Below are positions 33,950 to 42,143 of a stretch of DNA of 64,000 nucleotides, piece after piece; within the stretch, counting starts at the first letter, position 1; every line of letters starts with the position of its first letter. The notes below the pieces were generated by a model that did no database searches, was not told the DNA's origin, and saw only the letters and a list, made by a program, of their open reading frames with translations. Position numbers and translations under genes: made by a program. Source of the DNA: CAZDCD01 sp964503885 (lineage in GTDB: Bacteria > Bacteroidota > Bacteroidia > Bacteroidales > UBA10428); contig CAZDCD010000022.1 of NCBI GenBank assembly GCA_964503885.1, forward strand, positions 1 to 64,000. The letters run 5' to 3'.

Positions 33950-36457
33950 TTATTTTCTTCTCAGGCGGAGCGCATTCGTTATTACTGACACCGAGCTGAA
34001 ACTCATGGCCACAGCCGCTATCATAGGACTGAGCAACAGTCCGAACACAGGATATAAAATACCTGCTGCCACCGGTACTCCCAGTGTATTGTAAACAAAA
34101 GCAAAAAACAGGTTTTGCTTTATGTTTCTCATTACTTTAATGCTTAGATCCCTGGCCCTGGCAATCCCGTTAAGATCGCCTTTAACAAGTGTAATTTCAG
34201 CGCTCTGCATTGCAATATCGGTACCTGTTCCCATGGCAATTCCGATATTTGCCTGTGCCAGCGCCGGGGCATCATTGATGCCGTCACCAGCCATTGCCAC
34301 TATATTTCCCTGATCCTGGAATTCTTTCACAATACGGTGCTTATCTTCAGGGAGGCATTCCGAACGGTAGCCGTCGAGACCGAGTTCTGAAGCCACTGCC
34401 TGGGCAGTATTTTCATTATCGCCTGTAAGCATATGAATCTGTAAGCCCATTTTGTGCAACATCTTCACAGCCTTACGGGAAGTTTCCTTGATTTTATCAG
34501 CTACACTTACGATTCCTTCCACCTTATTTTCAACGACAAGGTACATAACCGTATGTCCTTTTGATTCCCATTCCAGTACCGGTTTTTCTTTTTCCTCAGA
34601 GAGAACCGCAGAAAATTGTTCCAGGAGCCTGTGATTACCCAGTCCACAGAGTTTGACCTTGTATTTGGCTGTAACGCCTTTTCCTGCAACAGCTTCAAAG
34701 TTGTTCACCTGAATGAGATCAAGATCTTTATCTCTGGCCCCGTTTACAATGGCTTCAGCAACAGGATGTTCGCTCGAGGAATCCAATGAGGCTGCCAGTT
34801 GCAATACTTCTTCATCCGACATATTGCCGAACGACATAAAGTTCATAAGTGCAGGTTTCCCTTCTGTTATCGTACCGGTTTTGTCAATGATCAATATGTT
34901 TACTTTATTCATTTCCTCAATAGCCCTGGCATCTTTGACCAGTACCCCTGATTGTGCCCCGCGGCCTGTTCCGACCATTACCGACATGGGTGTTGCCAAT
35001 CCCAGTGCACAGGGACAGGCTATAATAAGTACCGAAACAGCATTGACAAAGGCAAATACATAAGCCGGTTGCGGTCCGAAGATGGCCCAGATGATGAAAG
35101 TAATGACTGATATCCCTACCACAATAGGCACAAAATACCTGGAAACCTTGTCTGCCAGCTTCTGGATCGGAGCCCTTGAGCGGCTGGCTTCATTCACCAT
35201 TTCAATGATTCTTGACAACAGGGTATCGGAGCCTACCTTTTCCGCTTTCATCACAAATGATGATTTACCATTTATCGTTCCACCTGTTACTTTGTCCCCT
35301 TCTGTTTTATCGGCTGGGATCGGCTCACCGCTTATCATGCTTTCATCAACAACAGCATTTCCTTCGGTAATTTTACCGTCAACAGGTATTTTTTCTCCGG
35401 GCCTGACCCTGATCATGTCATTCACTCTTACATGCTCAAGGGAGATTTTTTCTTCCTTTCCGTTCCGTATTACCGAGGCCACCGGGGGTACAAGGTTCAG
35501 CAACGACCTGATCGCAGAATTTGTTTTGCTGTGCGCCCTGAGCTCCAGTACCTGTCCGAGAAGCACCAGGGTGAGGATAACCGTGGCCGCTTCGAAATAT
35601 ACATGCACGTTGCCGTATTCATCAACGAATTGCTGCGGAAATATTCCCGGAACCAGCATTGCAAGCACACTGAACAGAATTGCCGCACCGGCACCCAGGG
35701 ATATAAGCGTCCACATATTGGGGGACCTACGTACCACTGAACTGTAACCGCGTTTAAAAAAGATCCACCCCGCGTAAAACACCACCGGTATTGAAAGTAT
35801 TCCTTCAATCCATTGCCATGCCTTTTCAGGCAGTATTGCATTCAGTCTGATACCGCTGATCATGCCTGACATGGCAATGAATAATACCGGTACAGTAAAA
35901 ATCAATGCTATCCTGAACCTTTTCAGCATTCGTGTATAGGCCTGTTCCTCCTCATCTGTTTCCTGTCCTTTTTCCGGCACCAGGTCCATACCGCATTTGG
36001 GACAGGTACCGGGATGATCCTGTTTTATTTCCGGATGCATCGGACAGGTATATATCACCTTCGGCCTTGCAGTTTCTGCCCTTATAAGATCCATTCCACA
36101 TACGGGGCACTCTCCCGGTTTGCCGTAGGTTTTATCGCCTTCACAACGCATCGGACAGTAATATTTCCCCCTTTTCTGCGTTTGGGTTTCATGAGCATTT
36201 TCAGGTTGATGATGTGTATGATGCTCTTCGCCATGTTTTTCATTTTCATCCACAGGAACCAGGTGCATATTGCATACCGGACAACGTCCGGGTTTATTGT
36301 ATTTTTTATCCCCTTCACATTTCATCGGACATTGATACTTAGTCCCCTCCCTCTTAACCTGCATTTGCAGAGTATTGTCAGAATCCTCTTGTACATGCAC
36401 GGAACCGTGACTCTCTTTTTGCGGCTTTTTGCTATGTGTAAGATTACTGTTTTTCAT
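33950..36457 (-). CDS. copA: Copper-translocating P1B-type ATPase with three N-terminal metal-binding motifs
   Basis: An 835-residue inner-membrane pump. Instead of the usual ferredoxin-like HMA domain it begins with three Cys-rich HMBD modules (about residues 40-68, 98-125, 135-161), each C-P-M ... C-P-x-C; the first has CPVCNMHL where the others have CGMDL. Between them is a His-rich linker (HGEEHHTHHQ). The ATPase core has TGE-type ISGEPI, CPC in IACPCALGLATP, phosphorylation Asp in IDKTGTIT, nucleotide-binding HP in SSEHPVAEA, and GDGINDAPAL. CPC with this N-terminus points to Cu(I)/Ag(I) export. It lies between two Met-rich protein genes on the same strand. Confidence 0.93.
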   Translation of the reverse strand: MKNSNLTHSKKPQKESHGSVHVQEDSDNTLQMQVKREGTKYQCPMKCEGDKKYNKPGRCPVCNMHLVPVDENEKHGEEHHTHHQPENAHETQTQKRGKYYCPMRCEGDKTYGKPGECPVCGMDLIRAETARPKVIYTCPMHPEIKQDHPGTCPKCGMDLVPEKGQETDEEEQAYTRMLKRFRIALIFTVPVLFIAMSGMISGIRLNAILPEKAWQWIEGILSIPVVFYAGWIFFKRGYSSVVRRSPNMWTLISLGAGAAILFSVLAMLVPGIFPQQFVDEYGNVHVYFEAATVILTLVLLGQVLELRAHSKTNSAIRSLLNLVPPVASVIRNGKEEKISLEHVRVNDMIRVRPGEKIPVDGKITEGNAVVDESMISGEPIPADKTEGDKVTGGTINGKSSFVMKAEKVGSDTLLSRIIEMVNEASRSRAPIQKLADKVSRYFVPIVVGISVITFIIWAIFGPQPAYVFAFVNAVSVLIIACPCALGLATPMSVMVGTGRGAQSGVLVKDARAIEEMNKVNILIIDKTGTITEGKPALMNFMSFGNMSDEEVLQLAASLDSSSEHPVAEAIVNGARDKDLDLIQVNNFEAVAGKGVTAKYKVKLCGLGNHRLLEQFSAVLSEEKEKPVLEWESKGHTVMYLVVENKVEGIVSVADKIKETSRKAVKMLHKMGLQIHMLTGDNENTAQAVASELGLDGYRSECLPEDKHRIVKEFQDQGNIVAMAGDGINDAPALAQANIGIAMGTGTDIAMQSAEITLVKGDLNGIARARDLSIKVMRNIKQNLFFAFVYNTLGVPVAAGILYPVFGLLLSPMIAAVAMSFSSVSVITNALRLRRK

Positions 36458-36937
36458 TATTTCGTTGTTTAGTAAATGCGGTAATAAAGTGTTGACTGAC
36501 CGGTATTCTCCGGTTTATTTTTCATACTAACAATTTTAACTGAACAAAGTTATCCATTGCCAGTGCGTTTGTTGTTACAAAATTTCAAGAAAGATGTATA
36601 TTATTTTCAGGTTTTATCATGTCTTAAGTTTCAGTAAATTTCATATTGCTTTTACAGGCCTGTCTGAAAGGTCATCACATCATATTCCGCTTAGTTGATG
36701 ATGATGGAATATCCTTATTATATTCAGGCCCGGGCATTAGCAAGTCCGGATATTGCCAGAGAAGGTTATGATGATAGATCCTGTATTTGTCCTACGACAT
36801 TACATGAAACGGATTAATCACAAAAGAATTGGAGCTTATTTTCAATTACAACGAATTTAAAGGACTACCTACTATTCAACTATTCAGGGTATTTGGGGTA
36901 TGGCAGTCCAATATTGCTTTTTCAATTTTAGTCTATT
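36458..36937. other. 480 bp intergenic inside the copper island, with a -7 box for copA
   Basis: On the minus strand TAACTTTG (36552-36545) matches TAnnTTTG and would start transcription about 80 nt before copA. A TTTTG lies 25 nt further up, a looser spacing than normal. Nothing else is recognised; a 74-codon plus-strand ORF at 36829 runs antisense into the next gene and is not credible. Confidence 0.4.
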
Positions 36938-37360
36938 CTACTGATTTTGATTCATCATGGCTCTCCTATGACCCTTACCGAGCATCATTGTATTCCAGTG
37001 TTGCATATAGGATGAGTCGTTGCCCAGCATACCTTCCATGTTGTGCATCATAGAATAACTCAGGGAGGGGTTTTGTTCCATCATATAATTAAAATTATCG
37101 TTACTGAACATATGGTTCATGAGAGATGAATCCTGCATCATCCAATGCATGGCCTGTGGATCTTTCCACATCAGGTTCATGAAGTCGGTCATTAATTCCT
37201 GATTTTGCATGATTTGAGTGAATGCTTCATCTCTTTGTGCCGGGTCATCAGCGAGGCTTAAATTTATCGAAGAGCCTCTTTTGCCGGAACAACCTGCAAC
37301 AAGAAACAATACAACAATACCTGCTGATATGAATACCTTGATTGAATTATTTTTTCTCAT
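36938..37360 (-). CDS. Methionine-rich lipoprotein (putative copper-binding), paralogue 2
   Basis: A 140-residue protein with a lipoprotein signal ending LFLVAGC (Cys24). The mature part resembles paralogue 1 at 33441-33878: 'FTQIMQNQELMTDFMN', 'DPQAMHWMMQDSSLMNHMF', 'NYMMEQNPSLSYSMMHNM'. Met and His are strongly enriched. It would sit on a periplasm-facing membrane leaflet and could hold Cu(I) or Ag(I) near CopA or CusCBA. No enzymatic motif. Function inferred from composition and location. Confidence 0.7.
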   Translation of the reverse strand: MRKNNSIKVFISAGIVVLFLVAGCSGKRGSSINLSLADDPAQRDEAFTQIMQNQELMTDFMNLMWKDPQAMHWMMQDSSLMNHMFSNDNFNYMMEQNPSLSYSMMHNMEGMLGNDSSYMQHWNTMMLGKGHRRAMMNQNQ

Positions 37361-37454
37361 CGCATAAGAATTTAAATAATAGATATATTAACATTTAAAC
37401 ACCTGAGGTCAATTCAGGTTCGTATCTTTAATTTGATTTAAAGGTATTTGAGAA

Positions 37455-37840
37455 CTAAACATTCTTAATCACCTTCATTAGTTTGTTTTTTACATCTCCA
37501 GCTATGGCTGCAAGCTCTTTGTTCTCCAATGCCTGCATGGATGCAACCGGGTCAATTGCTGCAACTTCAATCTTATTATTGGCAAGTTCCTGGACAATAA
37601 CATTACAGGGTAACATCGTACCTATTTTATCATCTTCCTGAAGGGCTTTATAGGCATATTGTGGATTGCACGCTCCAAGAATTTTATACCTTCGGAAATC
37701 AACAGCCAGTTTTTCCTTTAGTTTTTCGTGAATATCTATTTCTGACAGAACACCAAACCCCTCTGATTCTAACGATTCTTTCATTATTGATAAATCATCT
37801 TTAAAATCCCCCTACAAGTTTTTTCAATATAATATTTCAT
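37455..37840 (-). pseudogene. DUF302 protein gene with one-base deletion near its 5' end
   Basis: The main frame (start ATG at 37784, 109 residues) has the DUF302 core: SEGFGVLSEIDIHEKLKEKL, VDFRRYKILGACNPQYAYKAL, IGTMLPCNVIVQEL. Family members usually have about 20 more N-terminal residues. These exist here in another frame: ATG at 37840 gives MKYYIEKT, and joining it to GDFKDDLSIMKESL requires one extra G in the five-G run at 37808-37812. The span of 386 nt is one base short of a multiple of three. Either the gene is broken, it starts late at 37784, or the homopolymer is a sequencing error. DUF302 proteins often sit near metal or sulfur genes; function unknown. Confidence 0.7.
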
Positions 37841-37938
37841 GATCTATAGTATCCATATAATTCAGCTACTTTCAGTGATTTATTTTTTGCCGGGTATTGC
37901 TGCCAGGTACACAGGATCAAATGGTACCGTTAAAGAAT

Positions 37939-38178
37939 TTACATCAGATCTTTTTTTCGTTCATCGAATTCCTTCTTATCTATCTCACCTCTGGCATACC
38001 TTTCTTTAAGAATATCCACAGGTGATCTTTTGTCAGACCTTCCCGTACCTTTGTTATTATTTACAACCCTTACGATAATCCAGATGATAAATATAAGAAC
38101 AACCAGACCAATGATCCAGCCGAAGCCCATGCCCCAACCCATGCCCCATCCGTGTCCTCCTCCATATCCGTGCATCAT
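37939..38178 (-). CDS. SHOCT-domain small membrane protein
   Basis: A 79-residue protein: a Gly/His/Trp/Met-rich N-terminus (MMHGYGGGHGWGMGWGMG), one transmembrane helix (WIIGLVVLIFIIWIIVRVV), and a C-terminal SHOCT motif (PVDILKERYARGEIDKKEFDERKKDL). Such proteins are common next to copper and silver efflux genes; the N-terminal His/Met could touch metal. The molecular role is unknown. Confidence 0.8.
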   Translation of the reverse strand: MMHGYGGGHGWGMGWGMGFGWIIGLVVLIFIIWIIVRVVNNNKGTGRSDKRSPVDILKERYARGEIDKKEFDERKKDLM

Positions 38179-38297
38179 GATATTCCTCCTTGTTTTGATT
38201 ATATATATGTAATATTCTTAATATTAATGAGTTTGACTATATAATACCTTACATCTCACGCCGTAATTTGTTCATTAGATTAACCGCTTTTATCCGG

Positions 38298-38861
38298 CTA
38301 CCTGACCTCATCGATTGCTAACCGTTTGGTTCTGCCAATTTCCTTAAAGTGAGTGGGCGTTAATCCGGTTACCTTTTTGAATTGATTGGAAAGATGGGCC
38401 ACGCTTCTGTATCCAAGTTTAAAAGCTATTTCACTTAATGTAAGCTCATTATATACAAGCAATTCTTTTGCCTTTTCAATTTTCTGACGGATAATATAAT
38501 GTTCAATGGTTGTTCCGACAATCAATGAGAACAAGTAACTCAGGTAGTTGTAATTCCTATGCAGTTCCGATTCAATGATTGCAGAATAATTGAATTTCTG
38601 ATCCTCCTCTGAATGGTGAATGCGTTCAATAATGATATTCTTGATCCTTTCGATAATCTTGCTGTGATTATCCTCTATGATCTCAAATCCAAGTTCTTTT
38701 AACTTTATGCCGATCGTATTCAAATCAGCTTGAGGAATGTTATCTGAAGTATCCACTTCGCCCAGTGAAACCGATTCCGGGGGATAGCCCGATTCTTTGA
38801 ATACAGCATTAACAGCCATTATGCATCGGTTACAAACCATGTTCTTAATGTAGAATTTCAT
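38298..38861 (-). CDS. AraC-family regulator with N-terminal HMA-like sensor
   Basis: A 187-residue protein fusing two parts. Residues 1-65 (MKFYIKNMVCNRCIMAVNAVF ... IGIKLKELGFEIIED) have the fold order and M-V-C-x-x-C of a heavy-metal-associated domain. Residues about 80-180 are an AraC double helix-turn-helix (IIRQKIEKAKELLVYNELTLSEIAFKLGYRSVAHLSNQFKKVTGLTPTHFKE). No sugar-binding cupin is present. The likely reading is a metal-responsive activator in which Cys10/Cys13 bind Cu(I) or Ag(I). It lies 14 bp after the PII-like gene inside the island, so it probably controls these genes. Confidence 0.82.
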   Translation of the reverse strand: MKFYIKNMVCNRCIMAVNAVFKESGYPPESVSLGEVDTSDNIPQADLNTIGIKLKELGFEIIEDNHSKIIERIKNIIIERIHHSEEDQKFNYSAIIESELHRNYNYLSYLFSLIVGTTIEHYIIRQKIEKAKELLVYNELTLSEIAFKLGYRSVAHLSNQFKKVTGLTPTHFKEIGRTKRLAIDEVR

Positions 38862-38874
38862 GTCATTGACTCTT

Positions 38875-39216
38875 CTATATTACCAGGATACCCGTTTCAT
38901 CAGTTCTGACTTTATATACTTCATCCACAGGCGATATGATGATCATTCCGTCGCCACGATAACCTGTGCGGCCTTTTTGCCTGATAATACTTATTATTGA
39001 CGGGACATGTTCATCCGCTGCCAGAATCTCCAGCTTAATTACCTTATAGGCATCAGCAAAAGGATATTTGTCGCTTATGTGTTCCTTTTCTCTGTCGGAA
39101 TACTGCCCGGTACCTTCACATTCAACAAAGGTCATGCTGTGGAATCCGGCCTTTTTAAGGGCTTCATAAACCTCTTCTGTTTTCCGGTATCGTATATATG
39201 ATTTAATGAGCTTCAT
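38875..39216 (-). CDS. PII-like signalling protein of the metal-efflux-associated type
   Basis: A 113-residue protein with the PII/GlnB fold pattern: MKLIKSYIRYRKTEEVYEALKKAGFHSMTFVEC, a T-loop region with polar residues, FADAYKVIKLEILAADEHVPSIISIIRQKGRTGYRGDGMIIISPVDEVYKVRT. The C-terminal half (K-G-x-x-G-x-x-G-D-G-x-I) is PII-like, but the uridylylated T-loop Tyr context of GlnB/GlnK is not conserved. A PII subgroup found next to heavy-metal RND pumps has been described, and this gene fits it. Ligand unknown; it may sense a metal or nucleotide. Confidence 0.75.
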   Translation of the reverse strand: MKLIKSYIRYRKTEEVYEALKKAGFHSMTFVECEGTGQYSDREKEHISDKYPFADAYKVIKLEILAADEHVPSIISIIRQKGRTGYRGDGMIIISPVDEVYKVRTDETGILVI

Positions 39217-39261
39217 GATTACACATTTTTATTAAAAATCATTTGAATGACAGATATAAAA

Positions 39262-39465
39262 CTAGGTGTCTTTTTTTTCCGGACAATTGGCCAGATCTTT
39301 GATCTGGCATTTAGCGCACGCTCCAAATTCATCCACGTCACCGGCTTCAATTCCACAGGAATGGGCTTCAAATCTTGCATTCCTGTCAAACAGGAGTTTT
39401 ACTCCCAGGGCCAGCATGATCACTGCCACCAGGAAAACCGATATGATGAATAAGTTTAAATACAT
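39262..39465 (-). CDS. Small Cys-containing membrane protein
   Basis: A 67-residue protein with one transmembrane helix (LFIISVFLVAVIMLALGVKLLF) and a short Cys-bearing tail (SCGIE, GACAKCQIKDLANC). The layout of one helix followed by spaced Cys resembles NqrM-type maturation proteins, but I would not assign that. Placement between the PII-like and HMA-like genes on the same strand suggests a role with metals. Two short ORFs on the other strand are shadows. Confidence 0.6.
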   Translation of the reverse strand: MYLNLFIISVFLVAVIMLALGVKLLFDRNARFEAHSCGIEAGDVDEFGACAKCQIKDLANCPEKKDT

Positions 39466-39669
39466 GATCTTTGCAGTTTTATAATTTTATTTACTTCATT
39501 ATATTAAAGTTACTGAATATCTGCATCTTATTGTTATACAATTTTCAGAAAATATTATATAATTTTTTGTTTCAGTTTTCTCCGGACACTCCGGATTTCT
39601 CAGAAATACACCATCAGTTACTACATGTCTGGATATACTAACAGTAAAAAACCGAACAGATGATAAGAA

Positions 39670-39999
39670 TTATTGCGAATGCTTTAAATCACAACAATCC
39701 AGTTTTTTATTCCCATATGAATTTTTGTTACTTTTTGCCAGGCTGTCAATGAACCTGTTCAAAATACCTGTCCTTTTTCTATCCTGCTCATGCATAGGGT
39801 AACCGATATCTCCTATCGTTTTTTTGACATATTCACCGGATAGTTTCAATGTATTGTATTTTATGATGACAGATTCAGATGAGAATGAACACGAATCTAT
39901 TCCGTCAACCGTCGTGAGCTCAGATTGAAGATGCGATTGATCAGATTTGCTCAACATAGTTGCAAACCTGTACGTTATTGTTTCATTATACTCTTTCAT
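39670..39999 (-). CDS. HMA-fold-like protein without the N-terminal Cys pair
   Basis: A 109-residue protein whose first 65 residues follow the HMA beta-alpha-beta order (ETITYRFATMLSKSDQSHLQSELTTVDGIDSCSFSSESVIIKYN) but lack Cys-x-x-Cys. The tail ends KKLDCCDLKH, with an adjacent Cys pair. It is the gene after cusB and is probably co-transcribed. It may be a degenerate metallochaperone or an assembly factor for the efflux system. Not a named family to my knowledge. Confidence 0.6.
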   Translation of the reverse strand: MKEYNETITYRFATMLSKSDQSHLQSELTTVDGIDSCSFSSESVIIKYNTLKLSGEYVKKTIGDIGYPMHEQDRKRTGILNRFIDSLAKSNKNSYGNKKLDCCDLKHSQ

Positions 40000-40057
40000 G
40001 TTGATTTGCTTTAAGGTTATACCAGAACAAACAGAGATGAATTATTCATCATCCGGT

Positions 40058-41920
40058 TTAGTACTTCAGTGTTTCACTTGTTTCGCCACACTGTAACATG
40101 GCATCACCGAAATAGGGGTTTCTGATCTCTTTGGTTTCGCTGAACCAGTAAGCTCCTTTTTGACCGATCGCCATCGGACAGTACTGGTAATATGTTATAA
40201 CATCCACAAGTCCAAATTGTTTGAGGCTTTTATAGAATGAAATGTTAAAAGATGCAAAAGCTTCCCGCTGGGTTTCAATGTCAGGATTCCCTGCCATTTT
40301 TTCCAGGCTTTTTTTCATATTTCCGAGTTGATTCATCCAGATGGTATGCGTTTCACCTTCAGGAAGGCTCATATCCACTCCCTTCAACACGGCAAGCACT
40401 TGTGTGGCATTATTTGCTACTTCATGAGGATTGGTTCTAACATAGGCATTCTTCATTGGCAGGTATGCTTCGTAAACCTTTGTCAGTTGTTTTCTGAACT
40501 CAGGACCGGTTTCATTCTTTTTGCTTTCTATAAATACTTTATCATTGCTTACATTTTCCACGGTTTTTATTGCATTCATGCCTGTTTCCTGATGATCAGA
40601 CTGTGCACCTGCAGGTTCACCAGCCATATTCCTTCCTGCATGATTATGTCCTGCAACTGTTCTGCCTGCTTCTGGATTCATCATGCTGGTTTTGCCAGCC
40701 AATTGGGCTGCAGCATCGATCTTAAAAACTCCGTTTACTGCAATTTCTTCACCTTCCTTCAGTCCCTTGTTTACCACATAAAAGCTTCCGGCCTCAGGCC
40801 CCAGTACAATTTCACGGTATTGAAAAACAGGCTGTTCACGTCCGGACACCTTCACATATACTACTGCCCGCTTACCTGTCCATAAAACTGCAGTTTTTGG
40901 TATCATCAGGTCTTTTCTGTTCCCGGCGATTGAGGAAGTTACCACACCATTGACAAACAGTTCCGGTTTCAACATCAATCCCGGATTCTGAACTTCAACT
41001 CTAACCCCGGCTATCCTTGTTTTCGGATCGATCAGCGGATCAATGAAGTTAATGCGGCCAATGAAGTTTTTACCCGGAAGCGACTGCACGGAAAATTCTA
41101 CCTTATCTCCCTGTTTTATCCAGGGCAGGTCGCTTTCATAGGCTTCAAAAATGACCCAGACTTTTGTCAGATTGATAACCTGGAACATGGCTGTACCTTC
41201 CTTTACATAGTCACCTATGGATACGTTTCGCCGCGTTACTGTTCCGGTAATTGGTGAAAGTACATCGAAATAGCTCCGCGGTTCACCTTTCATTTCAATT
41301 TCATCTATTTGTTCATCTGTTAAATCCCAGAGTTTTAGTTTATTCCGGGTAGCTTTGTAAAAGTCGGGGTTGCTTTGTTTGTATCCGATAGCCTCAAGCA
41401 ACTCTTTCTGGGCAGTAACCATGGCCGGCGAATAAATTGTGGTAAGCTTCTCTCCCTTGTTCACATGCTGACCTGTAAAGTTTATATTGAGCTTTTCAAT
41501 ACGCCCTCCAAAGCGTGCAGTCAGTTCCGCAATATTTCGTTCATCGGGTTTTACTTTTCCCAGCAAGTAAACTTCCCTGTCGGGATATGCTTTCTGAATG
41601 ACCATGGTTTGAATATCCGCTATTTTCATAGCTGCCTCACTCATCTGAATTTCATCGGGGGAAATGGAAGATTCGTTGCCTGTAGTTTCCACGAGGGGTA
41701 TAAGATCCATGCCACATATTGGACATTTTCCCGGATGATCCATTCGTATCTGAGGATGCATTGAGCAGGTCCAGATCGTCTTTTTTTCCTGGGTGTGTGC
41801 TTCTGTTAGTTCTGCTGACGTACCCTCACTTTTAGAACCGTGAAAAAACAGCCAGCCCAATAAAAGTCCTGCAATGACTGCCGGAACTATAATTTTGATA
41901 TGTTGTTTTATTGAATTCAT
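40058..41920 (-). CDS. cusB: CusB-type periplasmic adaptor of a Cu/Ag RND efflux pump
   Basis: A protein of about 620 residues. An N-terminal membrane anchor (IKIIVPAVIAGLLLGWLFF) is followed by an HMBD metal motif (WTCSMHPQIRMDHPGKCPICGMDLIPL broken by context; Cys at both ends), the alpha-hairpin and lipoyl-like membrane-fusion domains (GRIEKLNINFTGQHVNKGEKL, SPITGTVTRRNVSIGDYVKEG) and a C-terminal DUF3347 domain (KVYEAYLPMKNAYV ... YYQYCPMAIGQKGAYWF ... NPYFGDAMLQCGE), which adds another Cys/Met-rich site. I start at the ATG before NSIKQHIK; in-frame ATGs at 41935, 41947 and 41989 are alternatives. It links CusA to the TolC-like channel. Confidence 0.9.
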   Translation of the reverse strand: MNSIKQHIKIIVPAVIAGLLLGWLFFHGSKSEGTSAELTEAHTQEKKTIWTCSMHPQIRMDHPGKCPICGMDLIPLVETTGNESSISPDEIQMSEAAMKIADIQTMVIQKAYPDREVYLLGKVKPDERNIAELTARFGGRIEKLNINFTGQHVNKGEKLTTIYSPAMVTAQKELLEAIGYKQSNPDFYKATRNKLKLWDLTDEQIDEIEMKGEPRSYFDVLSPITGTVTRRNVSIGDYVKEGTAMFQVINLTKVWVIFEAYESDLPWIKQGDKVEFSVQSLPGKNFIGRINFIDPLIDPKTRIAGVRVEVQNPGLMLKPELFVNGVVTSSIAGNRKDLMIPKTAVLWTGKRAVVYVKVSGREQPVFQYREIVLGPEAGSFYVVNKGLKEGEEIAVNGVFKIDAAAQLAGKTSMMNPEAGRTVAGHNHAGRNMAGEPAGAQSDHQETGMNAIKTVENVSNDKVFIESKKNETGPEFRKQLTKVYEAYLPMKNAYVRTNPHEVANNATQVLAVLKGVDMSLPEGETHTIWMNQLGNMKKSLEKMAGNPDIETQREAFASFNISFYKSLKQFGLVDVITYYQYCPMAIGQKGAYWFSETKEIRNPYFGDAMLQCGETSETLKY

Positions 41921-42143
41921 GATATTTTTATTCATCTGAATATTCATTGTATTTGTTTTATTTTTAATATAATACGCATTAATACCCATGTGTCGCGTAT
42001 TGGTTGCCGGTGCATTCGAAATGCATTATAGTCCGGGGCCATTGCAGTCCCGGCATATTTCGGAAGAAGTCCTGCTCCGGCAGCAGGAAGGAATATGACC
42101 CTGTCTGAGCCAGATGGCATTATGCATATGGTAATTAGCCCTT

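Noticed and set aside
36829..37053. 74-codon ORF antisense to the Met-rich lipoprotein gene
   Set aside because: Its second half is the shadow of the Met-rich gene; the first half has no support.
39247..39484. Two plus-strand ORFs opposite the small Cys membrane protein
   Set aside because: The minus-strand frame has a clear membrane helix and spaced Cys and fits the island's direction; the others are shadows.
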